Below, piece after piece: positions 62,992 through 64,000 of a stretch of DNA of 64,000 bases (the stretch's first letter is position 1; the number at the start of each line of letters is the position of its first letter). This stretch comes from Lingula anatina (lineage: Eukaryota; Brachiopoda; Lingulata; Lingulida; Lingulidae), in the NCBI RefSeq assembly GCF_001039355.2, contig NW_019775687.1, positions 162,122 through 226,121 on the forward strand, given 5' to 3'. Below the pieces are notes generated by a model. The model did no database searches. It was not told the origin of the DNA and worked only from the letters and a program-made list of their open reading frames with translations. The position numbers and the translations under genes are program-made.

Positions 62992-63066
62992 AAGGCAGGA
63001 CCCAGAAAAAAATGTGCAGCTTGTAAAATTGTAGTACACACTGGCTGCATGACCCATTTAGAGAGG
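62992..63066 (+). CDS. rdgA/DGKI: Class IV diacylglycerol kinase, exon for rest of C1 domain 1
   Basis: Exon of 75 nt (25 codons) between TTCTTGTTTTACAG and AGAGG|GTGAGT, phase 0 at both ends. It encodes [20 protein letters not shown] then THLER and aligns with RRKCAVCKIVVHTACIEQLE of DGK-iota. It supplies the CxxC pair, the His and the following Cys that bind zinc in the first C1 finger. Joined directly to the previous exon, the spacing between the preceding Cys and the CxxC is four residues shorter than in human DGK-iota. The second C1 domain, catalytic domain and ankyrin repeats are not in the window; the gene runs off the right end. Confidence 0.92.
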
Positions 63067-63247
63067 GTGAGTATGGAACTATTTATTTATGATTTATTTA
63101 TATCTCTATCATCATCCCATGAACAATTAATAAAGTGCAAATAGAGGTTGCACTTTATCTTTTTTGTAATGAATAGTAATGTGCATACAAGGTTTACTTT
63201 GATTAAGATTGTTCATTTTGAGTAGATGCAGTACTTCAAGCTGCAAT

Positions 63248-63284
<37 letters not shown>

Positions 63285-64000
63285 ATAAAATTTTCAGAAC
63301 TTCGGCAAAACAACCTTTTATTTACTAGGAACCATTGCTGCAATGTTCCAAAACAGATCAGTGTATTTGTTTCCTCTCTGCTTTTTGGACACCAAAAGTT
63401 GTAATCTCCTGCCTAATATTTTAGAGTGGGAGAATTTTTTATTCTAAAATATTAACAAACTACATTCTGGCAAACCAGGTTAGTTCCTGTGCATTGAGAA
63501 CAACTGATGCAGAATATTAGAACCCACTCATGTTTTACCATTGTTATAAACGTGGAAGAAACCACAGATGCACTTTTCATAGAACAGCACCTACGCTGTC
63601 GAGTCATCAGTAATCCTGCAACCTCCAAATATTGGCTATGCATCAAAGAATATAAAAATGGCTATAATTAGCAGAGTGGGGATTGATTTTTCAGTTCTCT
63701 TTTTGTATATTTTTTTTCATTATGTCCATCTCATCTTCCTACCAATTATTTCATTTAAATGTTATTTTAGATTAACATTCTTTGAAAAAAGAAATAGAAC
63801 AAAATAAGTAGGGCTTTCAATTAAATTCATTCCAAGCAAATTTGCCCCAAAGAAAGATGAACCTCCATAGTAACCCATTATACTCCCTTCATATGTATCT
63901 TTAAATTTTCCCTTTATTCTGTTAAAGTTATTTGTGTCAAGAGATATACTACAAGGGTGACCAGAAAGTGAAGATTTAGTACCCTTGCTTTAATTACCAT
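63067..64000 (+). other. Start of the next intron
   Basis: Sequence after the donor at 63067 to the end of the window. It holds a T33 run (63251-63283) and is otherwise AT-rich. No next DGK exon (expected to begin near INFRC) is seen. Confidence 0.7.
63251..63283. repeat. Poly-T tract (T33)
   Basis: Uninterrupted T run in the final intron; its length may vary or be miscalled. Confidence 0.95.

Noticed and set aside
1-64000. CRISPR array, operon-like gene cluster, viral genome or defence system
   Set aside because: No regularly spaced conserved repeats of CRISPR type, no clustered long reading frames, and the coding signal is a spliced animal gene.

Overview
This is an AT-rich stretch of animal nuclear DNA. 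It has spliced genes with GT-AG introns, many microsatellites and small transposable elements, and no bacterial or viral gene organisation. The short, divergent repeat families and the protein sequence fit an invertebrate, and I lean toward a marine lophotrochozoan such as a bivalve. That placement is inference; the window holds no diagnostic marker.

Only one gene can be identified with confidence: the 5' half of a class IV diacylglycerol kinase on the + strand, the orthologue group of vertebrate DGK-zeta/iota and insect rdgA. Three shared exons (56315-56417, 56940-57023, 62992-63066) encode the start of the common body and the first C1 zinc-finger region. The catalytic domain and ankyrin repeats must lie beyond position 64000. 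Upstream lie two alternative N-terminal exons, both ending in the same split Arg codon (AG|G) and so both fitting the shared exon at 56315. One (32178-32404) encodes a short acidic N-terminus ending KQTSYR, matching the KQVSYR|KAI junction of DGK-iota. The other (51401-52242) encodes a 281-residue Ser/Arg-rich N-terminus with its own start codon. A TATA-less promoter-like segment and a noncoding first exon near 2.8-2.97 kb probably serve the short form, giving a first intron of about 29 kb. A symmetric open segment at 45314-45556 may be a third N-terminal or cassette exon.

Layout: 1-2.8 kb is upstream DNA with a T2-type MITE; 2.8-2.97 kb is promoter plus exon 1; 3-32 kb is an intron with foldback MITEs, a hAT-like insertion nested at the edge of a second T2-type MITE, an unclassified repeat family with an internally amplified copy, and a solo LTR (31414-32027) just before the first coding exon; 32.4-51.4 kb is an intron with a 2-kb hAT-like insertion carrying a 137-bp tandem repeat; 51.4-63.1 kb holds the long N-terminal exon and shared exons, with an assembly gap at 58912-58936 whose flanks look like the same sequence placed twice.

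The gene product would phosphorylate diacylglycerol to phosphatidic acid. The alternative N-termini, driven from separate start sites, would give isoforms differing in localisation and in regulation by kinases or 14-3-3 proteins. No CRISPR array, operon, rRNA gene or convincing tRNA gene was seen.
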